From Streptomyces sp. BHT-5-2 (lineage in GTDB: Bacteria > Actinomycetota > Actinomycetes > Streptomycetales > Streptomycetaceae), in the NCBI RefSeq assembly GCF_019774615.1, contig NZ_CP081496.1, forward strand, positions 1-64,000: DNA of 64,000 nt, read 5' to 3'. The position numbers and the translations under genes are program-made. Positions 8,764 to 16,687 of the stretch are shown here, in pieces. How positions within the stretch are numbered: position 1 is the first letter of the stretch; each line of letters starts with the position of its first letter. The notes beneath the pieces were generated by a model. That model saw only the letters and a list, made by a program, of their open reading frames with translations. It ran no database searches and was not told where the DNA came from.

Positions 8764-10467
8764 GTGGGCGTGGTACTTCCCGGTTGGGCCGACGAGATAC
8801 TCGACATCATCGGCGTTTCGTGGCCGAATGTGGACGAAGACGACTACCGCGCGATGGCGGACTCGTTAAGAGAATTCGCGGACGATATCGAGCACGGGGC
8901 GAACCAGGCGCACCAGGTGATCGAGAGCCTGGCGGGCACGGCGGGGGGTTCGCTGGGGGTGGCGGCCCTCAACGCCCACTGGGGCAAGATCAACGGCAAG
9001 CATCTGAAGGGGCTCGCGGAGTGCGGGCGGCTGGCGGGGACCGCCATGGACGCAGTCGCGGGCCTCGTCGAGGGCGCCAAGATCGCCGCCATCGCGCAAC
9101 TCGCCATCCTGGCCGCGGAGGTGATCGCGGCGCAGGCGGCGGCGCCGTTCACGTTCGGCTTGTCGGAAGTGGGGGCGCTGGCGGGTACGCAGGCGACCCG
9201 GCTCGCGGTGAAGAAGATCATCAAGGAGGTCTGCGAGCAGGTCGTCGAGCAGGTCGTCAGCATGGCGCTCTCCCCGATCGAGGAGGCGCTCGGGGCGATG
9301 GTCGGCGACCTGGTGGTCCAGGTGGGGGCCAACGCCCTCGGGGTGCAGAAGGGCATCGACGTCGGCCACGCGGCCCAGGCCGGCAAGGAGGCGGGCAAGT
9401 CCGCGGCCGGTTCGATGCAGTTGCTCAGCGCCGGCGGGGAAGGCGGGAGCGGTGGGGGCGGTGGCGGTGGTGGCGGTGGTGGTGGCGGCAGCTTCACCTT
9501 CGATCCGGACGCCCACGACAGTGTGGTCACCGGCCTGCAGAGCGCCGGCGGCACCTTCCGCAGCGGAGCCGGCGGCAAGCTCGGGCGGGCCAGGAGCCAT
9601 CACGGCCGGACCCGCGGCAAGGACGCCATCGCCAACGCCGCCGCCCCGATGATCGACAAGACGCTGGAGGGGCTGGAGAACGGCGTCAAGCGGACCGCCG
9701 ACCATCTCGACGACAAGATGGTCAACGGCGTCAAGAAGATGAAGCTGAACCACCGTGAGAACGACGACGGTATCGCGGCCGACCTCAAGAACATCGGCAA
9801 GAATTCACACGGCAATGCGCCGATGTACAACGTCAGCGACAAGGGGAAGGTCACCCGGCTCACCACCGAAGGCCACAAGGACCTCACTCCCGAGGACCGG
9901 AAGCGGCTCACGCCGATCGGGCTTCTGAGCGACGACCACGTCCCGCGGCGGGAGGCCGGTAAGTATCCGCTGCCACCGGCGGACGAGCGCAAGCGGAAAC
10001 CTTCCCAGCAGGTGGCGTTCGGCAGTACGGACCTGTCGCAGGCCACCGAGTTGGCGCGGCACGCCAACACCGGTGCGGGCAGCAAACCGGGCGATTACGG
10101 TCGGACCAGCAAGGGGAAATTCTCCAGCCGGAACTACGCCGCGGCCCGCTATGGCGAACGCGGCGCCGACGACGAATTCATACTCGTCGGACGCAGTAAA
10201 TGGCCGGGAATGCACTCCGAACGCCAGGTCGGCATCCCGTTCCTGGACTCCGGGAAATCGAAGGGTATGTCGGAGCTCTACACCGAGCGGGAGCCCTGCA
10301 CCACCGGGCCCGGCACCAGAGACTGCAGCGCCTGGATGTCGCACCATCTCCCGGACGACGTCAAGGTTTCGCACACCGTCGAGTACGGCGACACCGCGGA
10401 GTCCAAGAAGAAGGGCAACGACGAAATGGAGAAGTATCTCCACGGCATTAACCGGCGCAAGAAGTAG
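8764..10467 (+). CDS. Polymorphic toxin with C-terminal nucleic-acid/nucleotide deaminase domain
   Basis: 567 residues in three parts. Residues 1-220 are helical, WXG100/CpnT-N-like (PGWADEILDIIG; hydrophobic helices around residues 95-190), as in proteins exported by type VII-like systems. A Gly-rich linker spans about 227-241. The C-terminal ~140 residues carry a deaminase zinc signature: H484-S-E486 in GMHSERQVG, then C512 and C521 in EREPCTTGPGTRDC. This agrees with the XOO_2897/SCP1.201-type bacterial deaminase toxins acting on DNA, RNA or nucleotides. Codon 35 (8866-8868) is TTA. GTG 8764 or GTG 8770 may be used. It is followed by immunity genes, the standard toxin order. Confidence 0.85.
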   Translation: MGVVLPGWADEILDIIGVSWPNVDEDDYRAMADSLREFADDIEHGANQAHQVIESLAGTAGGSLGVAALNAHWGKINGKHLKGLAECGRLAGTAMDAVAGLVEGAKIAAIAQLAILAAEVIAAQAAAPFTFGLSEVGALAGTQATRLAVKKIIKEVCEQVVEQVVSMALSPIEEALGAMVGDLVVQVGANALGVQKGIDVGHAAQAGKEAGKSAAGSMQLLSAGGEGGSGGGGGGGGGGGGGSFTFDPDAHDSVVTGLQSAGGTFRSGAGGKLGRARSHHGRTRGKDAIANAAAPMIDKTLEGLENGVKRTADHLDDKMVNGVKKMKLNHRENDDGIAADLKNIGKNSHGNAPMYNVSDKGKVTRLTTEGHKDLTPEDRKRLTPIGLLSDDHVPRREAGKYPLPPADERKRKPSQQVAFGSTDLSQATELARHANTGAGSKPGDYGRTSKGKFSSRNYAAARYGERGADDEFILVGRSKWPGMHSERQVGIPFLDSGKSKGMSELYTEREPCTTGPGTRDCSAWMSHHLPDDVKVSHTVEYGDTAESKKKGNDEMEKYLHGINRRKK

Positions 10468-10535
10468 CGATTGACTCCGAGAAGTCGCCTCCGATAAGAT
10501 CACCGGATTCCCGCACCTTACCGACAGGACAGAAC

Positions 10536-11165
10536 ATGCCCCAGCTCACCGACCGATCGATGATGGAGTCGGTATTCCCTCCGGAAAAGCTGATCACGCT
10601 GGAGGAAGAGAAGCTGCCGGCGGAAATCGATGCGACGACGCGCGCACTGCTGACCGCCACGGGCCTGCCGGACGACCGGAGTTCCTTTTTCGTGCTCGAC
10701 GGCGGCCTCTTCGCCGGGGAAACCCCCGACCGATTCCGCCGGTGCGCACAACTCAGCCATTTCTCCGAGTACCACGACATGCCGGAGGGCTGGGCACAGT
10801 GGCTGGTGCTGGGCGAGATCCACTACGACGTGGTGGTGCTGGACCCGGTCTCCGGTGCCGTCCACGCCCTGCCGGACGGGGAGTTCACGTCCCGCCCGCT
10901 GAATCGCAGCCTGGACTCCTTCCTCTATTTCCTCTACCTCCTCGAACTCGAACGCCCCGGCTACGACGCCACGGTGTCGGAGGACCTCCCCGACCCCGAG
11001 GCGCTGGCGGAGTCCCTCCGGGAGCGCATGCGGAACGCCGATCCGCTGCCGTTCGAAGGAGTGGAGCCCGTGTGGTCGGAGGAGGCCGACTGGGAGGCCG
11101 AGGACGCCGCGCCCGTTCCGACGTGGGACGGTGTCCTCTCAGACGTGTACGAGACGGTGGGTTAG
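10536..11165 (+). CDS. SUKH-4 family immunity protein
   Basis: 209 residues. The central part (FFVLDGGLFAGET, WLVLGEIHYDVVVLDPVSG, then SRPLNRSLDSFLYFLYLLE) follows the SUKH-4 pattern of toxin-immunity proteins. The C-terminus is acidic. Placed 68 bp after the deaminase toxin and 12 bp before a second SUKH-like gene, it is the likely antidote, binding and blocking the toxin in the cytosol. ATG 10536 with AGGACAG upstream. Confidence 0.8.
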   Translation: MPQLTDRSMMESVFPPEKLITLEEEKLPAEIDATTRALLTATGLPDDRSSFFVLDGGLFAGETPDRFRRCAQLSHFSEYHDMPEGWAQWLVLGEIHYDVVVLDPVSGAVHALPDGEFTSRPLNRSLDSFLYFLYLLELERPGYDATVSEDLPDPEALAESLRERMRNADPLPFEGVEPVWSEEADWEAEDAAPVPTWDGVLSDVYETVG

Positions 11166-11177
11166 GCGGAGTCGTCC

Positions 11178-12008
11178 ATGACAGTGCCCGAGGGTGAACT
11201 GCGGAAGTTCGAACCGGAGGCGGCCGGCGATCCGTTCGCGGTCCCCGAGAGCGTCCGCCGGCTGATGCAGGTCGCCGTCCCCTGGACGGTCGGCCCCTAT
11301 TTCTCCACCTCCCCCGACGACCCCGTCGTGCTGGACGCCTACGCGGAGTCCGTCGGGCGGGCGGTGGCCCGCGAGGAGCAGCGGCAGTGGGCGCGCCTGG
11401 GCCACGACGGCGGCTGCGAGCTCTGCGTCGCCCCCGGGGGCGAGGTGCGGGCGGTGCTGCTGGGCTACCAGGAGCCGCCCAGGTTCGTAAACTCCTCGCC
11501 CGAGCAGTTCGCCGGGTCCCTGCGTGAACTGGACCGGGCGCTGCGCGTCGTCCTCGGCACCGACCGGCCGGAGACCGCCGCGGAGGCGTTCGCCGCGGCG
11601 GAGCGGAAGCTGCGCGCCATGGACCCGGCGGCCTTCGCCGAACGGGAGAACTGGTGGCCGCTGGTCCTCGACGACATCCGGGACACCGCGGGCACGGAGT
11701 GGTACGCGGCCTTCGAGTACGTCGGCGACGACGGCGAGAAGCAGGTGGTGACCCGCGCCGGCGGCATCGCCCTGCACCCCGAGGAGAGCCTGTGGTCCGC
11801 GCTGCGCGGCGCGGGCGTCGAGCCGTCCCAGGTGACGCGGATCCACACGGAGCTGGAGGCGTGCTTCCTGCCCGGCCACTACTGCTCGCTGTGGCTGGCC
11901 GGGATGTTCCCGGATGCCGAGCTCACCCACAACTTCCCCTACGGCGAGACCGCCGAGTCCCGGGCAGAGGGGATCCGCCTCCTTCGCGAGGCGGCCGCCC
12001 AGCAGTGA
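11178..12008 (+). CDS. SUKH-4-like domain fused to a deaminase-like domain
   Basis: 276 residues. Residues ~10-165 look SUKH-4-like (VPWTVGPYFSTSPDDPVVLD, RFVNSSPEQFAGSLRELDRA). The C-terminal ~105 residues carry a second deaminase zinc signature: H200-P-E202 in IALHPEESLW, then C229 and C236 in HTELEACFLPGHYC. The neighbouring toxin ends with a similar TEREPC-x8-C arrangement, and both end with a (Y/F)PYGETAES- or VEYGDTAES-like segment. Whether this is immunity, a second toxin or a decoy is open. It starts 12 bp after the SUKH-4 gene, so one operon. Confidence 0.7.
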   Translation: MTVPEGELRKFEPEAAGDPFAVPESVRRLMQVAVPWTVGPYFSTSPDDPVVLDAYAESVGRAVAREEQRQWARLGHDGGCELCVAPGGEVRAVLLGYQEPPRFVNSSPEQFAGSLRELDRALRVVLGTDRPETAAEAFAAAERKLRAMDPAAFAERENWWPLVLDDIRDTAGTEWYAAFEYVGDDGEKQVVTRAGGIALHPEESLWSALRGAGVEPSQVTRIHTELEACFLPGHYCSLWLAGMFPDAELTHNFPYGETAESRAEGIRLLREAAAQQ

Positions 12009-12030
12009 CAGCGGCAGGGGAGAACCGCCG

Positions 12031-13821
12031 ATGACGACCACCGCACACCCCGAGCCGGCGCCCGAGACGGCGGCCTGGCCGGCGCTGGACGACCGCCACG
12101 CGGCGGCCGGGCGGGCCCTGCTCGACTGGGCCGCCGCGGCCGACGGCGAGCAGCCGCGGCTCTGCCTGGTCCGCGGCGGCCGGGCCGGCGGCAAGAGCCA
12201 TCTGCTCGCCTGGTTCCTCGCCGGGGCGGGCAGCGACCAGCGGACCGTCGTCCACGCCACGGTCCCCGCCGCCGGGCTCATCACCGACTCCGTCGCCTGG
12301 GAGCTGAGCCGCCAGCTCGGCTACGGCCCGCTGCCCCCGCACCGGCTCCTGGACCGTGTCGCCGCCGACGCCCGGCCGCTGCTGCTCCTCGTGCCCGACC
12401 TGCACCTCGCCGGGCGCGGACCGGCCGGCCACGCCCCGGCGGACCCCGGCACGATCGTCGACGAGCTCCTCCTGCCGCTCCTCGGGCTCCCCCATGTGCG
12501 CGTCGTCGCCGAGACCGGCACCACCGCCCTCCTCGACGACGCGGACCCCCACGTCATCGACCTCGGCGAGGCCCCCTGGCCCGACGCCGCACCCCCGCCC
12601 GCCGCGTCCGGGGAGGCACCGGAAGCGGACGCCGCGGCCCTGTTCGCCGCCGTCCCGCGCACCGAGGACGGCAGGGCGCGGTGGGACGAGGCGCCGCCGG
12701 CCGCCCGCGAGCACGTCCTCGACGCCACCCTCGGCACCGCGGACGGCGGCATCGCGGCCGGCTCCCTGCTCGCCGACCCCGGCTTCCTCCTCTACGGCCC
12801 CGCCACGGCCATCACCGCGGCGCTGCACGATCCGGCCACCGTCGCGCCTCCGGGCCTGCGCGCCATCTGGGACCGCGCCGCACCCCACCTGTCCGGTGCC
12901 GCGGACGACGACCTCGGCCGCGCCGCCGTCCTGCACGCCGCCGCCCTGGCCACCAGCCCCACCCTCACCGAATACCTGCGGCCGCTGGCCGAGCGGCACG
13001 TGTGGACCGCGGCCTGGGCGCGCCACGACGTCCCGGCGGCCGCCCACTGCCGCCTCCCGGGGCAGGACGACACCCTGCTCGTCGCGGACGCCCTGGGCCG
13101 GCTGCACCGCCACGACGCGGGCACCGGCGAACGCACCGGTGTGGTGCCGACCCCCGCGGGGCTCCGCCCCTTCGGCCTCGCCGCCGCCGACCCGGAGGCG
13201 GTCCTGCTGTTCGACGGCAGCGGGCCGCTCTTCCCCCTCACCCCCGACGAGGAAGGCCCGGCCGGCGCCGTACTGGGGCACATCGCCGCCCACCACGGTG
13301 GCGCGGCGCTCGGCTCGGCGCCCTCCCGTCCCACCGCGCTCGGCGCCGACGGCCAGTCGACGACGGCCGTCGTCGGCGATGCCGGCGGAGCCGTCCACGT
13401 GTGGTCCCTGGCCTCCTACCAGCCCCTGCCACGCTCCCACCGCCTGCACAGCGCCCCCGTCACCGCCGTCACCTGCCTGCGGCTGCCCGACGACGACCTC
13501 ACCCTCGTCTTCAGTGCCGCCCTGGACGGCTCGATCCGCCTGTGGGAGACCTCCGGGGAGCCGATGGCGGGCCCCGTGGAGCAGCGCCCGGCCCTCGTCA
13601 CCGCCCTCGCCGCCGCCGACACCCCCGCCGGCCCGCTCCTGGCCGCCGCCTGGAACGACTGCGAGCTGCACCTCTGGCACGTCACCAGCGGAACCGTCCG
13701 CACCCTGCCACTGCTGTACCGCTGCAACGCCCTGACGCTCTCCCCCACCGGCCGCCTGACCCTCAGCGGCCCCGACGGCCTGCACACCCTGCAACTCGCC
13801 CTCGACCGCCTCTGGAACTGA
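12031..13821 (+). CDS. P-loop ATPase with WD40/beta-propeller C-terminus
   Basis: 596 residues. Walker A is RGGRAGGKSHLL (K55); a Walker-B-like LLLLVPDLH lies near residue 120. From about residue 330 a propeller follows with blades such as VHVWSLASYQPL, IRLWETSGEPM and LHLWHVTSGTV. Proteins of this build often sit in actinobacterial polymorphic-toxin/immunity operons, probably as scaffolds or regulators; the exact role is unknown. ATG 12031 follows AGGGGAG and lies 22 bp after the SUKH-deaminase gene, completing a four-gene unit. Confidence 0.75.
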   Translation: MTTTAHPEPAPETAAWPALDDRHAAAGRALLDWAAAADGEQPRLCLVRGGRAGGKSHLLAWFLAGAGSDQRTVVHATVPAAGLITDSVAWELSRQLGYGPLPPHRLLDRVAADARPLLLLVPDLHLAGRGPAGHAPADPGTIVDELLLPLLGLPHVRVVAETGTTALLDDADPHVIDLGEAPWPDAAPPPAASGEAPEADAAALFAAVPRTEDGRARWDEAPPAAREHVLDATLGTADGGIAAGSLLADPGFLLYGPATAITAALHDPATVAPPGLRAIWDRAAPHLSGAADDDLGRAAVLHAAALATSPTLTEYLRPLAERHVWTAAWARHDVPAAAHCRLPGQDDTLLVADALGRLHRHDAGTGERTGVVPTPAGLRPFGLAAADPEAVLLFDGSGPLFPLTPDEEGPAGAVLGHIAAHHGGAALGSAPSRPTALGADGQSTTAVVGDAGGAVHVWSLASYQPLPRSHRLHSAPVTAVTCLRLPDDDLTLVFSAALDGSIRLWETSGEPMAGPVEQRPALVTALAAADTPAGPLLAAAWNDCELHLWHVTSGTVRTLPLLYRCNALTLSPTGRLTLSGPDGLHTLQLALDRLWN

Positions 13822-13831
13822 TCGCCCCGCC

Positions 13832-13859
13832 CCGATGGCCGTCCCGGGACGGCCATCGG
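13832..13859 (+). terminator. Hairpin terminator after the toxin/immunity operon
   Basis: A perfect 14-bp-arm palindrome (ccgatggccgtccc / gggacggccatcgg) begins 11 bp after the WD40 gene stop. There is no U-tract, as is common in high-GC actinomycetes. Confidence 0.7.
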
Positions 13860-14139
13860 CCCGCCCCTGCGCCCCCGTTCTCGCGCAGCAGGCCGACGAG
13901 CCGCGCAACTCCGGGCCCCCTGCGACCAGTTCCGGCACCGGTGCCGGCAACCCCTCGTGGGACGACACCACGAACGCCGCCCACGGGCCCGTCACCGGCC
14001 CCCGCGTCGCCGCGCACGCTCTCCGACCGCACCGTGGCCCCGTCCCCCTGTGCGGCCCCTGTGCGTCCCCCATGTGGCCCCGCCCGGCCTTCTTCCGGCC
14101 CGGTCCGGCCCCGGGGCCTTTTCGGGGCCGAAACGACGA

Positions 14140-14165
14140 GGGCCGCCACCCGGAGGTGGCGGCCC
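14140..14165 (-). terminator. Hairpin terminator of the leftward CAT-anticodon tRNA
   Basis: Arms gggccgccacc / ggtggcggccc (11 bp) around a cgga tetraloop, about 50 bp beyond the tRNA 3' end in its direction of transcription. It is followed on that strand by a short U-containing stretch. Confidence 0.65.
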
Positions 14166-14215
14166 TGCTGCCGTGTTTTGGCTGGTCAGATCGTTTGTGC
14201 CCTGACCTGCCGTGG

Positions 14216-14289
14216 TGGGGCGGGTGGGACTCGAACCCACGGCCGACGGATTATGAGTCCGCTGCTCTAACCGGCTGAGCTACCGCCCC
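14216..14289 (-). tRNA. tRNA with CAT anticodon (elongator Met or Ile2)
   Basis: A 74-nt cloverleaf read on the minus strand. Acceptor GGGGCGG pairs with CCGCCCC; D-arm GTAGCTCAGCCGGTTAGAGC; anticodon stem-loop CGGACTCATAATCCG (anticodon CAT); T-arm GTGGGTTCGAGTCCCAC; discriminator A73. CCA is genome-encoded at 14215-14213. A CAT anticodon may be elongator tRNA-Met or, after lysidine modification, tRNA-Ile2. It is not initiator tRNA, because the 1-72 pair is present. Sequence alone leaves the choice open. Confidence 0.9.
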
Positions 14290-14438
14290 TCACGGCGCGT
14301 CGCGCACATTTGTGCGCGCCGTCTGCCGCAGCATAGCCGCTCATACGATCTGCTGCCCGTGCGGGCTGCCGTCGGGCGACCTTGCACGCCCAAGAGGACT
14401 TCGATCACCGGGGATTCGGTTCCCGGACACAAGAAAAA

Positions 14439-14456
14439 GGACCCCTTCCGGGGTCC
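14439..14456 (-). terminator. Rho-independent terminator of the tRNA-Asn pair
   Basis: Stem ggacccc / ggggtcc (7 bp, ttcc loop), followed on the minus strand by a run of five U (the aaaaa at 14434-14438 on the plus strand). It lies 13 nt beyond the first tRNA-Asn 3' end. A classic intrinsic terminator, unusual in this GC-rich background. Confidence 0.8.
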
Positions 14457-14468
14457 TCGTTCCTTCTG

Positions 14469-14541
14469 CTCCCCCGACTGGACTCGAACCAGTAACCCTC
14501 CGGTTAACAGCCGAATGCTCTGCCAATTGAGCTACAGGGGA
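14469..14541 (-). tRNA. tRNA-Asn (GTT)
   Basis: A 73-nt cloverleaf on the minus strand: acceptor TCCCCTG pairs with CGGGGGA, anticodon loop GCTGTTAACC gives GTT, T-loop GGTTCGAGTCC, discriminator G73. CCA is not encoded. It lies 5 bp from a second, near-identical tRNA-Asn, differing mainly in the anticodon-stem flank (ATTCGG/CCGGAG here). Confidence 0.95.
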
Positions 14542-14546
14542 TTGAG

Positions 14547-14619
14547 CTCCCCCGACTGGACTCGAACCAGTAACCTGCCGGTTAACAGCCGGCTGCTCTG
14601 CCAATTGAGCTACAGGGGA
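14547..14619 (-). tRNA. tRNA-Asn (GTT), second copy
   Basis: A 73-nt tandem duplicate of the tRNA-Asn just to the left, with the same acceptor, D and T arms and anticodon GTT. The anticodon stem reads GCCGGCTGTTAACCGGC here. The two are transcribed together leftward into the terminator at 14439-14456. Confidence 0.95.
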
Positions 14620-14834
14620 TTGCTCTGCTTGCCTCGAATGCATCGCTGTCCGGGGCTCCGGACGGCGTGCGCTCGCTGCGACACATACATTAGCGCAAGC
14701 AGGGGGGTGCTCCGCCAATCGGTATCCCGGGAGGCCACCGCGGGTGGCCCCGGTGCCGGTGGGCAGGTGCCCGGCCCGGCGTCCGGTGCCGGCCGGCAGT
14801 GGACGGGATCGAGCGGCAAGGGAAAGGTGGAGCG

Positions 14835-15134
14835 ATGCGCTACCGGCTCACGTTCGTCGCGGGACTGGCGGTGGGATACGTGCTCGGCAGCCGGGCCGGG
14901 CGGGAGCGGTACGAGCAGCTCCGCAAGGGCGCACAGCGGATCGCGCAGAACCCGGCGGTCCGCAACACCGCGGAGTCGGCCGCGCTGGGCGGGCGGCAGG
15001 CCGCGTCGAAGGCGTTCGCGGTGATGTCGGACAAGGTCGGGGACCGGCTGCCGGGTCCGGTGGCGGAGCGGGTGCGGTCGCTGCGGGAGCAGCGCGTGGC
15101 CGACGAGGACGACTGGGGCACCAGCAACACCTGA
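14835..15134 (+). CDS. YtxH-like small membrane-anchored protein
   Basis: 99 residues. The N-terminal YRLTFVAGLAVGYVLGSRAG is a short hydrophobic segment with the glycine pattern of YtxH-domain proteins, followed by an amphipathic, charged helical region (GRERYEQLRKGAQRIAQNPA). Function unknown; such proteins are often stress-linked. ATG 14835 follows AAGGTGG. A longer in-frame start (14799) lacks a good ribosome-binding site. Confidence 0.7.
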   Translation: MRYRLTFVAGLAVGYVLGSRAGRERYEQLRKGAQRIAQNPAVRNTAESAALGGRQAASKAFAVMSDKVGDRLPGPVAERVRSLREQRVADEDDWGTSNT

Positions 15135-15211
15135 GGCGGGACCCGGGTCCGGCCGCGGTGGGCAAACCCTGACTCTTTCCTCATGGGTCCCATGGGGCAT
15201 CATCTGGGGCC

Positions 15212-16663
15212 ATGGGGATAGTCGCCGGGTTGGACAGTTCGTCCGAGAGCACACGGATCGTGGTCTGCGATGCGGACACGGGTGCCGTCATCAGGCAGGG
15301 GTACGCGCCGCACCCCGTCGAGAAGGGGCCCGAGGTCGATCCGCAGGCGTGGTTGATGTCACTCGGCGAGGCCGCGGGCAACGGGCTGCTGGAGGGCGTC
15401 CAGGCCATCGGTGTCGCGGCGCAGCAGCACGGGCTGGTGGCGCTGGACGCCGAGGGGAGTCCGGTGCGGCCGGCGCTGGTCGGCAACGACAAGCGGGCGC
15501 AGAGCGCGGCGGCGGACCTGGTGGACGCGCTGGGCGGGCGGGCGGCCTGGGCGCAGGCGGTCGGGTCGGTGCCGCAGGCGCAGCACGCGGTGACCAAGCT
15601 GCGGTGGCTGGCGCGTACGGAGCCGGCGAACGCGGCCCGGATCGCGGAGGTGATGACGCCGCACGACTGGCTGGCCTGGCAGCTGCTGGGCCGGCCGGCG
15701 CGGCGGACCACGGACCGGGGCGGGGCGTCGGCGACCGGCTACTGGTCGACCGCGACCGGCGCGTACCGGCCGGATCTGGTGGAGCTGGCGCTGGGGCACC
15801 AGGTGCGGCTGCCGGAGGTGCTGGGCCCGGCGGGGACGGCGGGTTTCACGCCGGAGGGGCTGCTGATCTCGGCGGGGACGGGCGAGACGATGGCCGCCGC
15901 CTTCGGGCTGGGGGTCGGGGTGGGCGACGCGGTGGTGTCGCTGGGTGCCTCGGGGTCGGTGTTCGCCATCCACGACGAGGCGCCGGCGGATCCGACGGGG
16001 ACGATCACGGCGTTCGCGGACGCGACCGGGCGGCATCTGCCGGTGGTGCACACCACCAACGCGGTGCGGGTGCTGCGCGGTACGGCGGAGATGCTGGGGA
16101 CGGATCTGGCGGGGCTGTCCGAGCTGGCGCTGGGCTCGTCGCCGGGCGCGTACGGGATGGTGCTGCTGCCGTATCTGGAGGGCGAGCGGACGCCTCATCT
16201 GCCGCACACCGCGGGCTCGTTGCACGGGATGCGGCGGGAGAGCATGAAGCCGGAGCATCTGGCGCGGGCGGCCGTGGAGGGCATGCTGTGCGGGCTCGCG
16301 GACGCGCTGGATGTGCTGCGCGGGCGCGGGGTGGCGGTGCACCGGGTGTTCCTGCTGGGTGCGGCGGCGGAGCTGGGCGCGGTGCAGGCGGCCGCGCCGG
16401 GGCTGTTCGGGGCGCAGGTCGTGGTGCCGCAGCCGGCCGAGTACGCGGCGTTGGGCGCGGCCCGGCAGGCGGCATGGGCGTGGCAGGTGGCGCACGCCGG
16501 CAGCGAGGGCGGTGCGGGGTATCCGGAGCCGCCGCGGTGGCCGGCTGCGGCGAGCCAGGTCTTCGAGCCGGGCGACGAGCTGCCGGTGTGGCGGGCGGTG
16601 CGGCAGCAGTTCACGGCGGTGCGGGACGAGGCCCATCCGGGGGCGTTCCAGCGGGAGGGGTGA
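15212..16663 (+). CDS. FGGY-family carbohydrate kinase (xylulokinase-like)
   Basis: 483 residues. N-terminal IVAGLDSSSESTRIVVCD is the phosphate-1 motif; GVAAQQHGLVALD and AVGSVPQAQHAVTKLRWL follow xylulokinase. VVSLGASGSVFA near residue 250 is the ATP-site loop, and PYLEGERTPH is the FGGY-type segment. Phosphorylates a sugar such as xylulose; no isomerase or transporter gene adjoins, so the substrate is uncertain. Convergent with the sigma-factor gene, with 24 bp between stops. Confidence 0.85.
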   Translation: MGIVAGLDSSSESTRIVVCDADTGAVIRQGYAPHPVEKGPEVDPQAWLMSLGEAAGNGLLEGVQAIGVAAQQHGLVALDAEGSPVRPALVGNDKRAQSAAADLVDALGGRAAWAQAVGSVPQAQHAVTKLRWLARTEPANAARIAEVMTPHDWLAWQLLGRPARRTTDRGGASATGYWSTATGAYRPDLVELALGHQVRLPEVLGPAGTAGFTPEGLLISAGTGETMAAAFGLGVGVGDAVVSLGASGSVFAIHDEAPADPTGTITAFADATGRHLPVVHTTNAVRVLRGTAEMLGTDLAGLSELALGSSPGAYGMVLLPYLEGERTPHLPHTAGSLHGMRRESMKPEHLARAAVEGMLCGLADALDVLRGRGVAVHRVFLLGAAAELGAVQAAAPGLFGAQVVVPQPAEYAALGAARQAAWAWQVAHAGSEGGAGYPEPPRWPAAASQVFEPGDELPVWRAVRQQFTAVRDEAHPGAFQREG

Positions 16664-16687
16664 GCGGCGGGCGGCGCCGCCCGCGGG

